64,000 nucleotides of DNA. Origin: Nothobranchius furzeri (Eukaryota; Chordata; Actinopteri; Cyprinodontiformes; Nothobranchiidae). This document shows, piece by piece, positions 1-10,100 of the stretch. The stretch spans positions 15,675,400 to 15,739,399 of the forward strand of contig NC_091758.1 of the NCBI RefSeq assembly GCF_043380555.1. Direction: 5' to 3'. How positions within the stretch are numbered: position 1 is the stretch's first letter; the number at the start of each line of letters is the position of its first letter. A program made the position numbers and the translations under genes. The notes under the pieces are model-generated. The model ran no database searches. It had not been told where the DNA came from and was given only the letters and a program-made list of their open reading frames with translations.

Positions 1-1595
1 AGATGTTGCAATCGGGACATCGTCCAGCTTCCCCAGTAAACAAAGAGAGGGGGAAGTTGGGATATGACATTTCAGACATTTTGACAGATCCTCACATACT
101 CTACCCCAAAATTCCTGGGCAGGACCACAGTGCATGTATGTACTTGTCAGGAATGTTGTTTGTGCAGTGTGTACAGGTGTCAGACGACACAAACCCCATC
201 TTGAACATCCGATGACCTGTATAGTGTACTCTGTGTAGAATTTTGTACTGAATTAATTGTAAATTGGGGTGTCCGATCATTTTAAAAGTTTTTAAACAAG
301 TTTGGGACCAGAAGCCCTGGTCAAAGCTAACTGATAGATCCACCTCCCATTTTTTCAATAGGGATTGCAATTTTATCATCTATTTTGGACAGTGTCTTAT
401 ATACTTTAGACAGTAGTTTGGGGGGTTTGAGATTATAAAAGTCTAATACCCTTGGTGGTGTTTGTAATTCTATTTTATTGAGCTTAAATTTTTGTTTGAC
501 TACAGATTTAATTTGGTGATATTCTAAAAAGCTATTCTTATCCATTCCAAATTGGGAGACTATTTGATTAAATGGGATGAAGTCCAATCCTTCATATATG
601 TGTTCCAGGTATAGATTCCTTTATTTTTCCCGTCCGGAAGGTTCATCATTTTGTTGTTTTGCAAAATGTCAGGATTGTTCCAGATAGGTGTGCGTCTGCA
701 TGGTACTAGTGAAGACTCTGTCATTTTAAGATACTCCCACCATGCTGTCAGAGAAGTGCTGATACTAATACTTTTGAAGCTTTCATGTTTTCTTATGCTT
801 GAGCTAATAAATGGTAAGTCTGACAGCTCTATCATATTGCAAAGTGTCTGTTCTATATCTAACCAGGACTCATCTAATGGGTTATCTTGCAACCATCTTG
901 GTATATATTGCAGCCTGTTGGCTAAGAAATAATAATAAAAGTTGGGTAAATCCAGTCCTCCTCTGTCTTTGGTCTTCTGAAGCGTTTTTAAGCTAATTCG
1001 TGGAGGTTTATCCTGCCAAAGGAATTTAGTAATTGAGGAGTCCAGAGATTTAAACCAGTCAGCTGGAGGTTTGTTTGAGATCATCGAGAATAAGTAATTT
1101 ATTCTGGGTAAGACCATCATTTTAACTGTAGCAACTCTCCCCATGAGTGATATTGGTAAGGATTTCCATTTTGCAAGATCATCTTCCACTTTCCTTAAAA
1201 GTGGGATGTAGTTTAGTTTGGTTAGATCTGCTAACTTGGGAGAGATATTAATTCCCAGGTATGTGATATTCCCTGACTCCAATTGTGTATTAAGCAAATT
1301 GACAAATGAGAAATTAATTGGTAGAACTGTGGATTTTAACCAGTTTATAGAGTAATCTGAAACTCTTGAAAAAGAGTTTATCAGTTCTATTGCTTGGGAG
1401 AGAGAGGATTGAGAATTCTGGAGAAAGAGTAAAATATCATCTGCATAAAGACTGATCTTATGTTCTATTTTCGTACACTTTATCCCTTTAATATCTGTTG
1501 TTTGCCTAATTGCTGCTGCTAGTGGTTCAATAAAGATAGCAAATAGTGAGGGGGAGAGTGGGCATCCCTGCCTGGTCCCCCTCTGAAGAGACTTT
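1..1595 (-). pseudogene. L1 LINE copy A, ORF2 reverse transcriptase and C-terminal part (5'-truncated)
   Basis: This is a retrotransposon ORF2 remnant. Reading leftwards, translation starts at the RT block GTRQGCPLSP (about 1590), then the catalytic LYADDILLF motif (about 1455-1430), the long L1 thumb/connection region, and a C-terminal Cys-rich segment (CTHC...CPG, about 165-105). The L1 C-terminal domain continues to the window edge. It is broken by at least two frameshifts, near 570 and 350. RT block order and the C-terminal cysteines are typical of vertebrate L1 ORF2. The minus-strand frame stays open to 1729, but the part above about 1596 is not L1. Not a functional element. Confidence 0.85.
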
Positions 1596-1853
1596 ATGTC
1601 TCTGCAGGAGCAGACGCAGCAGATCATGACCTTTAGGTCAAAAACAGGACATTCATGACGCCACAGTGTCAAAGTGATGAGGCCATTTTGAAAATTTAAG
1701 GAGTAGAAAGTACAGATATTTGTGCTCAAATGTAGGAAGTAAAAGTAAAAAGTCGTCAGAAAAAATAAAAACTCAAGTAAAGTACAGCTACTTAAAAAAA
1801 ACTACTTAAGTACAGTAACAAAGTATTTGTAATTTGTTACTTCCCACCTCTGG
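1596..1853 (-). mobile_element. hAT-type non-autonomous fragment
   Basis: Read on the minus strand, the segment starts at 1853 with CAGAGGTGGGAAGTAACAAA and continues with stuttering AAGTAC/TACTT motifs. That is the usual look of a widespread teleost hAT MITE terminus. It separates L1 copy A from L1 copy B. No second terminus or 8-bp TSD was found, so only one end is supported. Confidence 0.45.
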
Positions 1854-2640
1854 AAAGTGGTAATAATGACCACCGTTGTTCTTCATCTGATCTAACAAAT
1901 GAGCATAATTATAATGAAACAAATCTTCAAATCTGTCTCTAATCTGAATACCCAGGTACCTAAAACCAGATGGAACCATTTTGAATGGGAAAACTAAAGC
2001 AGCCCTTTGGGCCCCTTGATTTATGGGAAACAGCTCACTTTTGTCCAAATTTAGTTTGTAGCCTGAAATCTGACCAGACAAGCTAAGAATGTCAAGGAAA
2101 ACTGGAACTGAGACAGAAAGATTGAACACATAAAGCAATGGGTCATCAGCATAGAGGGAGACTCTCTGTTCATGCCTATATCTGATGATTTCAGTTATAC
2201 ATGGCTCTGAATGAAGCGCAATGGCTAAGGGTTCAATGGCAATGACAAATAAAAGAGGATAGCCCCGAGTGGAGCGGTGCAAGGGGAAAAATCTGCCTGA
2301 GTGTCATTAGTTCTGACCAAACCCATGGGAGGTAAATAAAGCAGCTCAACCCAAGAAATGAACTTCTGGCCAAAACCAAATTTCTCCAAAGCATAAAAAA
2401 GTTAGTTCCTCTCCACTCTATCAAAGGCCTTCTCCGCATCTAGTGAGATTACAGCCTCGAACCCAGTGCATGTTGAGGGATTGAAAACAACGTTGAGAAG
2501 ACGTCTCCTATTTAAGAACCCATGTCTGTTCTGGACAAAGGCTGTCCGATCAAGGGAAATTATTGTGGGCAAAACTGATTCCAATCGCAGAGTTAATAAT
2601 TTGGACAAAAGTTTTACATCTACAGATAGAGGACTAATTG
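1854..2640 (-). pseudogene. L1 ORF2 reverse transcriptase remnant (copy B)
   Basis: Three frame-shifted pieces cover RT blocks: VISLDAEKAFDRVE near 2445-2410, the IEPLAIAL region near 2240-2215, and VSLYADDPLLYVF near 2165-2130. YADD is kept although the next residue is altered. Upstream, PGLDGFPTEFYK (2820-2785) and, beyond the nested MITE, SLDELKRALFYM (3495-3460) continue the same protein. It ends abruptly at about 1854, inside the thumb region. Confidence 0.8.
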
Positions 2641-2823
2641 GACAATAACTTGAACAAGACAGAGGATCCTTATTCGTTTTTTAAAGTAATGAAATGGAGG
2701 CCTGATTTAAAGTCTGAGGTAATTTAGAAGAGGTAAGAGATTCAGTAAGCATTTCTATCAATATGGGAGCAAATTTTTCAAAGAAGGTCTTGTAAAACTC
2801 TGTTGGGAAACCGTCCAGGCCTG

Positions 2824-3437
2824 GGGCTTCATTTATAAAGCTTGCTTACACACAAAACGGGGTCGGAAAACTGCGTGAGCAACTTTCCACGCAACCTTTG
2901 GGATTTATAAAAGAAAGCATGTGCGCAACTTTAAATTGACTAAGGACCTGACTTATGCACATTTTGGACATGGAGAGCACCTGCAGTGCTGCTGCGGAGA
3001 AGAATACAGTTATGAAATCCAGCAGCATTATCACTTGTACCACTTTGTGCACACACAGAACACTTCCTTTCATCTTTCCGCCTCACCCACAAGTACCTCA
3101 ATTTTTGCTTTGGTGAAATAGCGCTTCCTTGATCTGCGGTTACCATCATTAATGGGGGAATGCTGCAATGAGCTGGCTTATGTGTATGCATGAGATCGAC
3201 AAAGCACTTTGCATTGACCATTTATGGTAGAAAGTGGGCGTGTTGAGGGCGGAATGTGATCCAGAAACACCTGAGAACATTTCTAGGTAGTTTGTGATTT
3301 ATAAAGCAGAGACTGTGTGAAGCTGTGCAACTCTATGTTTTATAGGTCACAAACCTACTTGGCGTAAGTACTTTTTTTTGCTGGGCTTAAGTACGGTTTT
3401 TATAAGTATTCTATGCAATGTTTTATAAATGAGACCC
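2824..3437 (-). mobile_element. PIF/Harbinger-type MITE with CTG target-site duplication
   Basis: Ends are inverted: GGGCTTCATTTATAAA at the left and, on the minus strand from 3437, GGGTCTCATTTATAAA. CTG flanks both sides (2821-2823 and 3438-3440). Removing the element and one CTG rejoins the L1 RT reading frame through the CPG/PGLDGFP boundary, so both edges are exact. Internally, minus-strand 3145-3100 reads RRSRKRYFTKAKIEVLVGEAE, resembling the Myb/SANT-like DNA-binding protein of Harbinger elements. This suggests a deletion derivative of an autonomous copy. Size 614 bp. Confidence 0.75.
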
Positions 3438-3548
3438 CTGGACATTTCCCCAATTACATATAAAATAATGCCCGTTTAAGTTCGTCCAGTGATTGGGCCC
3501 GCTAACTGTCCAGCAGTATCAGAATCTACCTTAACCAGCTCCAAGGAG

Positions 3549-3563
3549 TAAAAAAAAAAAAAA
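3549..3563 (+). repeat. poly-A tract inside the L1 linker
   Basis: A short A homopolymer in the decayed L1 copy B linker. It has no separate function that I can support. Confidence 0.5.
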
Positions 3564-3640
3564 CTATGCAAAGCTGAGAGATTAGAGTCAATCACAGAAG
3601 TATATACCAGAATAGAAATGTTTAAACTGATCATTAATTA

Positions 3641-4800
3641 TTTTAGGATCTGCTGTAACACCAAAAGGAGTATAAATTTGCGGAATCTTTAGAGGAGGAT
3701 GCCTGTCGAAGCCGATGGGCCAAAAGTTTAGTCGCCTTGGTCTCAAGATTCATATTAACAGTACTTAGCTTTAAACAGGAGCTCCTCAACCTCTCTAGTC
3801 GAAAATGTATCAAACTCAACTTGAAGAGAAAGCCGATCCTTATATATATGGGGGATGGGGAGGAGGCATAAAAACTATCAAGCTGGGAAATTCGCACACT
3901 CAACTCTTGTAATATTTTTTCCTGTGTTTGTGGGGCGACAGTGGCACAGGAGTTAAGTGCTTGCCCCGTAATCGAAAGGTTGCAGGTTCAAGCCCCGCTC
4001 AGTCTGTCACTGTCGCTGTGTCCTTGGGCAAGACACTTAACCCACATTGCCTGCTGGTGGTGGTCAGAGGGACCGGTGGCGCCAGTGCTCGGCAGCCTCG
4101 CGTCTGTCAGTGTGCCCCAGGGACACCAAGGGAGGAAAGTACGTTCACACTCATGTATACATAACTACAGTGTGGTCGGAGCATGATCTGATATTAGAAT
4201 AGTGTCATAGGAACAAGACCTAATAGCGTTTGTCCAGGAGAAAATAATCAGTGTGGGAACAGGAGTGATGAATGTGAGGGAATAAAAGAATACATTTTAC
4301 AGACAAAATAAGAAAACGCCATGGATCAGTGACTGAGAACTCATCCATGAAGGATAAGATAGATTTAGAGGACTTTGAAAACACACCTGGTCTAGTGGAA
4401 GAGCGGTGTCACACTGAACTAAGCCACCAGTTGATGTCACCTCCCATTATAAGTCGATGTGTGGACTTGTCAGGCAATTTGGTAAACAACTGACGGAAAA
4501 ATATGTCATCCCAATTTGGACCGTAAACATTAGCCAACAGAGTTACTGTATAGTTGTTCCATTACAAACACAAACCTTACATTAGGATCAGATATTACAT
4601 TAGAACTCACAAAGGGAACTGATTTGTGAATCAAAATTGCAACCTCCCTATAGTTACCTTTAAAACCAGAATAAGAACTTAACTGACCCACCTCCACTTT
4701 AATCTGGTGTGGCCAGGAGATTTTAAGTGGCTTTCCTGGAGGAAAACAATATGGGCTCCTAAAGTTTGAAGATGGTGAAGACCTTTACTGCGTTTAATAG
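3641..4800 (-). pseudogene. L1 ORF2 endonuclease and linker remnant
   Basis: On the minus strand 4800-4400 reads as an apurinic endonuclease-like domain: HIVFLQESHL near 4770, VAILIHKSVPF near 4640, LLANVYGPNWDD near 4530 and IMGGDIN near 4455. These are the order and spacing of L1 EN motifs. A SINE (about 3928-4175) interrupts it. Positions 3903-3641 then carry the ORF2 linker (KATKLLAHRLRQ). Stops and frameshifts are present throughout. Confidence 0.75.
3928..4175 (+). mobile_element. tRNA-derived teleost SINE (copy 1)
   Basis: The 5' part is tRNA-like, with an A-box-like GGCACAGGAGTTAAGTG and a B box GGTTCAAGCCC. The body contains TGTCCTTGGGCAAGACACTT, CTGGTGGTGGTCAGAGGGAC and a CTCGGCAGCCTCG block. 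The same body recurs at about 21435, 58530-58862 (minus) and in truncated form at 63838. It lies inside the L1 copy B endonuclease region, so it is younger than that L1. The right edge is approximate. Confidence 0.7.
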
Positions 4801-4806
4801 GTTGAT

Positions 4807-5405
4807 TTAGACCATTACAGTAGGAAGAGTGATCCTCACAATTGCGGGAAACATCAAACCGAACTTATCTCCAGGACACGAGTTTAGCAGACGTTTAACA
4901 TCAGAGAATTCCACGCGTTTCTTTGCCACAGAGGAAGTGTAGTCAGGAAAAAGAAACAGTCTTTTACATAGGTGGAGGAGTGGAGCCTCGCTGGCCCGTC
5001 GTAGAATGTCATTCCTCACATGGAAAAAGTGTACTCTAATCACAAAGGTTCTGGATGATTTTCCATCCACGGGCTTGGATCGAAGTGTGCACGATCGAGC
5101 AGGGGCAATTTAGCCAGGCCGAGGGAGTCCTTCAGCAGCCAGGCAATAAATTTGGTCGGGTGCACATCCACAGCTCCCTACGGGACTCCCACCAGCCATA
5201 TGTTATTCCTCCTTGCTCTGTCCTCCAGGTCCTCGCATTTATCGGTCAGCAGTTTAACCTCGGCTTTCAGCGTAGACACAGTTGAGTCCAGTGAAGTGAG
5301 CAGGCCACTGTGGTCAGTGTACGCGCACTGCAGCTCCTCAATAGAGCTCTGGGAGTTGACGTCACATCTCCTGGCAAGCAACAGTTCAAATCGGAACGGC
5401 GCCAC
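4807..5405 (-). pseudogene. L1 ORF1 (RNA-binding chaperone) remnant
   Basis: There are two frame-broken pieces. The upstream one (about 5405-5178) has a heptad-rich segment followed by LEDRARRNNIWLVGVP, the junction between the L1 ORF1 coiled coil and the RRM. The downstream one (5070-4807) has LFPDYT, KRVEF and the C-terminal KFGLMFPAIVRIT block typical of ORF1p. The family product trimerises and coats L1 RNA. The order ORF1 then ORF2 on the minus strand matches an L1 5' half. Degenerate, not translatable as one protein. Confidence 0.75.
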
Positions 5406-5471
5406 ATTGGCAGGCAGAAGCCTGCAGCTGGACTATTTGTTATTGTCAGAAAACTCAATCAAACGGGAAAT

Positions 5472-5672
5472 ATGGTAGATTCCTGTTGTGCCCCAGGATG
5501 CAGAACAGACGCGGACGGCATAAGGAATGAGCCATCTACAGGATTCCCCAAGATCCGGAGCGCCGCAAACGTTGGATCATTGTAATCAAACGCGCTAGTG
5601 ACCGGGCTGAAATGAAGCTGTGGGATCCCGAGAGTAAAGGTTTTCTCTTATGCAGCGACCACTTCATATCAG
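5472..5672 (+). pseudogene. THAP-domain exon with a one-base frameshift
   Basis: From the ATG at 5472 the frame reads MVDSCCAPGC, the N-terminal Cys pair of a THAP C2CH zinc finger. It runs to STGFP and then goes out of frame. From about 5548 a second frame continues the same domain with DPERRKRW, then ends in LLCSDHF, giving the C-x2-H half of the finger. The joined domain has the right length and motif order. The exon ends at a good donor, TCAG|GTACTT, at 5672/5673. One missing base near 5550 explains the break. No downstream exon was found with confidence. THAP domains bind DNA in host regulators and in P-element-like transposases; I cannot tell which this is. Confidence 0.65.
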
Positions 5673-6121
5673 GTACTTAAACCAACGTTTCCTCAACTGT
5701 GTATGGTATTTATTTTAAATGCTTTTATTACGATTCTTAGTGGGCTTCCTAAACTTATTTTGGCGTGGCTTTGTCTGTCTTATTACTCATAGCAACAAGT
5801 AAACGTCACGTAAAACGTTGCCTCGTGAGTTCTGCGTGCTCCCGTTTACATGTTTTATGATCACAGCTATTAACCGGCTAAGCTGTATTTAATTTTTAAG
5901 CAATGGTTGATCAATTGTCAGATCACACATAAAAAGCACTTTGGATTGCTATTATCTGTCTCACCAAGACAGATCTCAGACAGATCCTGAGACGCTCCTG
6001 CCCGACATATTTATTTTATTCACGGAAAAAAAATCAAACTAGTGATTTCTCCTGGCGTTCAGTTAATACATTTAAACAGCACAGCACTCTATTTAAACTA
6101 CTTACGTGTAAATCTGTTATT

Positions 6122-6260
6122 TGTCCATCCATTTTCATCCGCGTATCCGGAGTCGGGTTGCGGGGGCATGTAGCGTTGAGAAGCCCAGACTTCCCTCTCC
6201 CCAGCCACCTGAGCCAACTCCTCCGGGTAAATCCCAAGGGGTTCCCCGGCCAGGTCCGGT
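6122..6260 (-). mobile_element. LINE 3'-end fragment (RTE-like)
   Basis: The minus strand reads GIYPEELAQVAGEREVWAS then PPQPDSGYADENG, ending in an ATGGATGGA tail. The RTE copy at 28485-31802 ends with a related C-terminal reading (EELVEKARERTFWSSL). A severe 5' truncation to the last ~140 bp is typical of dead LINE copies. Confidence 0.6.
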
Positions 6261-6544
6261 AAGAAGTCCGCTCGGACAACTTCTGGCGTTTTAAAAAAGT
6301 ATCCCAGGGTCACGGTAAGGGTCGGAGATGTTTAGTCTATTTAATTTCTGACTATATAAAACAATTTCTTCGGTTTTAAACAGTGAAGTAAACTCCGACG
6401 AAGTAAAATCCAAGCCGATCCCGTTCACGTTCATGTTTACATCCGTGTTTGTTTAGATTATTTTACCTGCCAATATGGCGTCTACTAACTGAGAGTCACG
6501 TGGGGTCCGGAGCTCTATTACATCTGCGTCATGACCAAAAACGT

Positions 6545-6949
6545 GCTGTAGTCGAGACTCTGCCGACTTCTACCGAACACCAACGAAAGCCTTTGGCGGT
6601 AGCTCTATCGCCCATCATGCTTCTGAATCGACGTCGACGCTGATTGGATACATTCCCATTCCTACCGTTTGATTTTCTTGTCAGCAATTGGCCGGCTGCT
6701 TCCGTGCTGTTTGGGCGATTGAAACACAGCCTACAGCCTTTCTGTCGCCTCCACCGCTCGGCAGAGAGCTTCTCACCAATATAGATATTTATAGATATGA
6801 TTTGTTTTTGTTACAAAACACACAATTAACTTAGAATATGTGATTATTGTTCATTTTATTTATTTATTTATTTTAAATAAAAATTAAAAACACTGGGGAA
6901 AACTGGGAGGGCGGCGCCCTATCGCCCTCTACTGGCCAGCCGCCACTGT
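6545..6949 (-). mobile_element. hAT terminal fragment (ZMYM1-like family), 5' end
   Basis: This is nearly identical to 25490-25893. On the minus strand it starts CAGTGGCGGCTGGCCAGTAG at 6949, followed by an AT-rich leader and the first codons of the transposase (the FGRSRQSLDYS region, with the start mutated). The rest of the transposase is missing. It abuts the 3' end of a different hAT transposase gene at 6950, and that frame reads through into this terminus. Confidence 0.65.
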
Positions 6950-8882
6950 CAGGTTGAATGTCTGAGGTGGAGATGCGAAGCACCGCTGACAAATGATCAT
7001 CAGTGAGAGAGGATCTATACCTGGATTTTGTAAACTTCATCATTGAAAATGCTTGTTCACAAATGTAGGTGGAGCCGAAGAGAACCAACATCTTCTGAGC
7101 ATGTCTCCTCAGGTTTCGAAAGTTCTCCTCCTTAAGAGAAGAGTAGAAATCCAGCAGAGATCCTGACTTAAAGTGCTCTGCCAGTACTGCATCAGACTGC
7201 AGGTCAATGAGTTCCAGCTGCGCATCACTTGGTGCATTATCCACACTGCAGGTAAAGGGAGAGGAAATCATGTGCATTTCATCCTCGATTGTTCTGAGAT
7301 CTTCAAAACGCCTTGAAAACTCACCATGTAATGCTCCTAACATGGATGAGTACCTGCTGAGGTGATCAGCTGATGGTGTGACTTCGTTCAGGGTTTGCAT
7401 GTGAGTGAGAGTGTTACTCTCTAGTTGACTTGAAAGAAACTGCAGCTTTCTCATGAAGGCCTTCACAAGGCTGTGCATTTCATGAACAAAAAGGCCCTTG
7501 CCTTGCAGTTTGGTGTTCAGTTCGTTCATCAGTGCAGTCACATCAACAGCAAATGCAAAATCTGCCATCCAATCCTCATCTGAGAGCTCTGGAATGTCTT
7601 TGCCTTTCCTCTCGCAAAACTCTCGAATCTCTGCTTTCAAGTCCCAAACCCTCTTCAGCACTTTCCCCAGGCTGATCCATCTGACAGCTGTGTGGAGTCC
7701 TCCAAAAGAGAGACAAACTGTCTGTGATTCATTGCCCGCGCCCTGATGAAGTTAATTATTTTAGTAACAACATCAGCAACATGGTTGATTTTTAGCACTG
7801 ACTTGCACAACACATGTTGGTGTATAATACAATGCAAAAACTCTCATTTTTGATCTGTATCGATTTCTGTCACTTGATCTTGCATGCGTTTCTAAAGTCC
7901 GACATTTTTCCCTGTAAGATTTGGACAACCGTCTGTTGTGACACCTGACAGTCTCTCCCATTTCAATCCCAGAGTGTCCATGCACGCATTTACCTCTGTA
8001 AAAAGATCACTCCCTGTCAATGTCCCTCTCATCGACCGCATTGCTGCCAGCTCCTCTGTGAGCTTGAAGTCCGCTATCCCCTGGACAAATACGAGCAGCT
8101 GGGCTGTGTCGCGGACATCACAGCTCTTGTCTAAGGCCAATGAGAAAAAGTCAAAACTTGCCACTTCACGTTGCAGCTGAAGCTCCAGGTTCCCCGCGAT
8201 GTCCTCGATCCTCCTGGTCACGGTTCGCCTGGACAGCGGGATTTGCTCAAATGCACCTTTTTTCAGGGCATATTAGTGCGGCAGAGTCCACCATGCACTC
8301 TATGACAAACTCTCCCTCCGAAAACGGCTTGCTGTTTTTAGCTATTTTGTGGCATATCACAAAGCTGGTCCTCGTTGCTGCATCCCTGGATGTGTGAAGC
8401 TTAGTAAAAAAGCCTTGCTGCTTTTGCAACTTTGCTAGCAAAGCTTCGGATGTCTGTGCCCTCTCAGCATCAGACAACTTCCGAGTGTTTCTTGTCGTAA
8501 TGCCGACTCAAATTGTAGTCCTTAAACACGGCAATCTCCTCCCCGCAAACCAAACACACGGCTTTACCTCCGACTTCAGTAAAAAAAATACTTAGCAGTC
8601 CAATTTTTGTTGAAAATCCTGCATTCGGCGTCTTTCTTTTTTTTTTTTTTTGCATGAGCAGACATTTCTGGGGGCTAAAATCACCATGTCAACCGCGGGC
8701 ACGTATTGCGTCATTGTGCACGTAAAAAACAACTTCAAAATAAAAGCAATGCAGCCTTAGTCCATGCATGAGGTAAAATGAGAAAATACATTTATTTTGT
8801 AATTTCCAATTAACCTTACGCGGGCCGGTCAAAGTCAACCAAAGGGCCGTATGTGGCCCGCGGGCCGTAAAATGCCCAGGTT
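6950..8882 (-). pseudogene. hAT transposase, GTF2IRD2/ZBED-like, frameshifted
   Basis: The 5' end on the minus strand (about 8882) has the GC-rich 'GGCCCGCGGGCCACATACGG' leader common in fish hAT elements. The coding region is split over about five frames: a BED-like finger CLVCGEEIAVF...H-x4-H (8560-8480); a middle part with LALDKSCDVRDTAQLLVF (about 8145-8095, the first hAT acidic motif); and a C-terminal part (7661-6950) with ICEQAFSMMKFTKSRYRS, the hAT dimerisation block. Similarity is to the Charlie-like family that gave rise to GTF2IRD2 and ZBED proteins. The true C-terminus is lost at 6950, where another element joins. No longer functional. Confidence 0.8.
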
Positions 8883-8959
8883 TGATATATACCATATAAT
8901 AGTCAAGTATAACTTAGTTCCTGTAGAAATACAATAATATAAAATTTACCTCCTTAGAG

Positions 8960-9360
8960 TTATGTACTAAGCATACTAGTCAAGTCAATATTTATTTATA
9001 TTGCACGTTTAAAAGGCAACACCGTTACCCCAAAGTACTGCACAGCTATTATAGTAGAGACATAAAGTAGAAACTTAAAAGCCAACGAGGCATGATAACA
9101 AATTTAAACCACAGGAAACTGAAACAGAATATGTAGCACAACATCATAAACACATCAACGATAAATCGTAGGTTAAAATGTATAAAATAAGAGCTGTAAG
9201 AGAAACCTGCAGCCACGTAAGCAAGCTGTCCCACAGGGTAGAAGCCACATCAGAGAAAGCTCTAGCACCCTTGGCTTTGAGTCTAGATCTGCGTGTAGCT
9301 AGCAGATCTTAGCGCCCTGGCTGGGACATACAGCTGAATAAGGTTGCTCAAGTCTGCATC
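8960..9360. repeat. teleost interspersed repeat, class not assigned
   Basis: It starts with TATTTATTTATATTGCACGT and includes a 'CAAAGTACTGCACAG' block. Many fish dispersed repeats begin this way, but I cannot assign the family from sequence alone. It contains no convincing ORF. Confidence 0.35.
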
Positions 9361-9448
9361 ATGCAGCCTATATATCATACAAAAATGTCTCTTCTAGTAA
9401 ATCTCCTAAGTGTTTCGATTTACTACGGTGACGTAGCTGCCAAAAAAC

Positions 9449-9499
9449 ATTGCTTCTTTCTTTCTTTCTTTCTTTCTTGCTTTCTTTCTTTCTTTCTTT
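9449..9499. repeat. (TTTC)n microsatellite
   Basis: Roughly twelve TTTC units with one interruption (TTGC). It lies next to the partial duplicate of the coiled-coil ORF. Confidence 0.9.
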
Positions 9500-9504
9500 A
9501 TCCT

Positions 9505-9840
9505 GATCTTGGGTTAGACCTCCACCCACCGCTGTGACGGACATCGGAGGAATGTAAGTAAGTAAGTAAAAGTTTATTTATATAGATGCTAGAATGCTAC
9601 CCACCCCTCCGCCCGCCCTCACAGACACAGGAGAAACATGTTACTTTATATACAGATTGAGAGTTTTCGGATCTCTTACGCTTCCTGGTTGGAGAGCTCG
9701 ATGCTGTGGCAGAACTTTGATCAAATTGTGGTTTGCTGTTGTTCTAGACGTCTAATAGAGCTAATATTCTAGCTTTACTTTAGCTGATTTCACTAAAATC
9801 TTCCTGAATATGTAAAAGATAAGGCTGGTGTTTCTGCTCT
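9505..9840 (-). pseudogene. Partial direct duplicate of the 3' end of the coiled-coil ORF
   Basis: Blocks here match 10011-10430 in the same orientation: GACCTCCACCCACCGCTGTG, TGCTACCCACCCCTCCGCC, and the stretch around CTCTTACGCTTCCTGGTTGG through AAGATAAGGCTGGTG. A short insert of TAAG repeats (9555-9575) and a deletion of about 130 bp distinguish the copy. Mismatches are more frequent than in the LTR pair below, so the duplication is older. Confidence 0.6.
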
Positions 9841-9876
9841 GTTTTCTATTTATTATCCTGATCTTGGGGTCATCAC

Positions 9877-9995
9877 TAGTGATGTGTCGTTCGCGAACGA
9901 ATCTAATATTTTTAACGGGTTTTAAGTGAATGATGAAAGACGAGTCCCTGTAGAGAGCCGTTCATCTTGTCTTCCAGTAACCACCCCCCCACCCC
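9877..9995 (+). mobile_element. hAT terminal fragment, TAGTGATGTGTCG type
   Basis: It begins TAGTGATGTGTCGTTCGCGA, the same terminus as the intact MITE at 53564-54139 (TAGTGATGTGTCGGTCACGA). Only one end is present; it runs into the coiled-coil duplicate unit at about 10000. Confidence 0.5.
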
Positions 9996-10100
9996 AGAAG
10001 TCTGCAAAGCGTAGACCTCCACCCACCGCTGTGATGGACGTCGGAGGAATGCTACCCACCCCTCCGCCCGCCCTCACAGACACCGGAGAAGCACGTAACT

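Larger units (their letters stand above)
1854..5460 (-). mobile_element. L1 LINE copy B, near full-length but decayed
   Basis: On the minus strand this contains, in order, ORF1 (about 5405-4807), the ORF2 endonuclease (about 4800-4190), a linker (3900-3640), and the reverse transcriptase (2640-1854). It is interrupted by a SINE near 3928-4175 and a Harbinger MITE at 2824-3437. Both copies carry the QGCPLS-equivalent RT region, so A and B are separate insertions rather than halves of one. Many frameshifts and stops make it inactive. The C-terminal half of the RT domain is missing where the hAT fragment abuts. Confidence 0.8.

Noticed and set aside
560..1729. Single 389-aa protein
   Set aside because: The first ~45 residues come from an hAT fragment; only the part below about 1595 is L1 reverse transcriptase.
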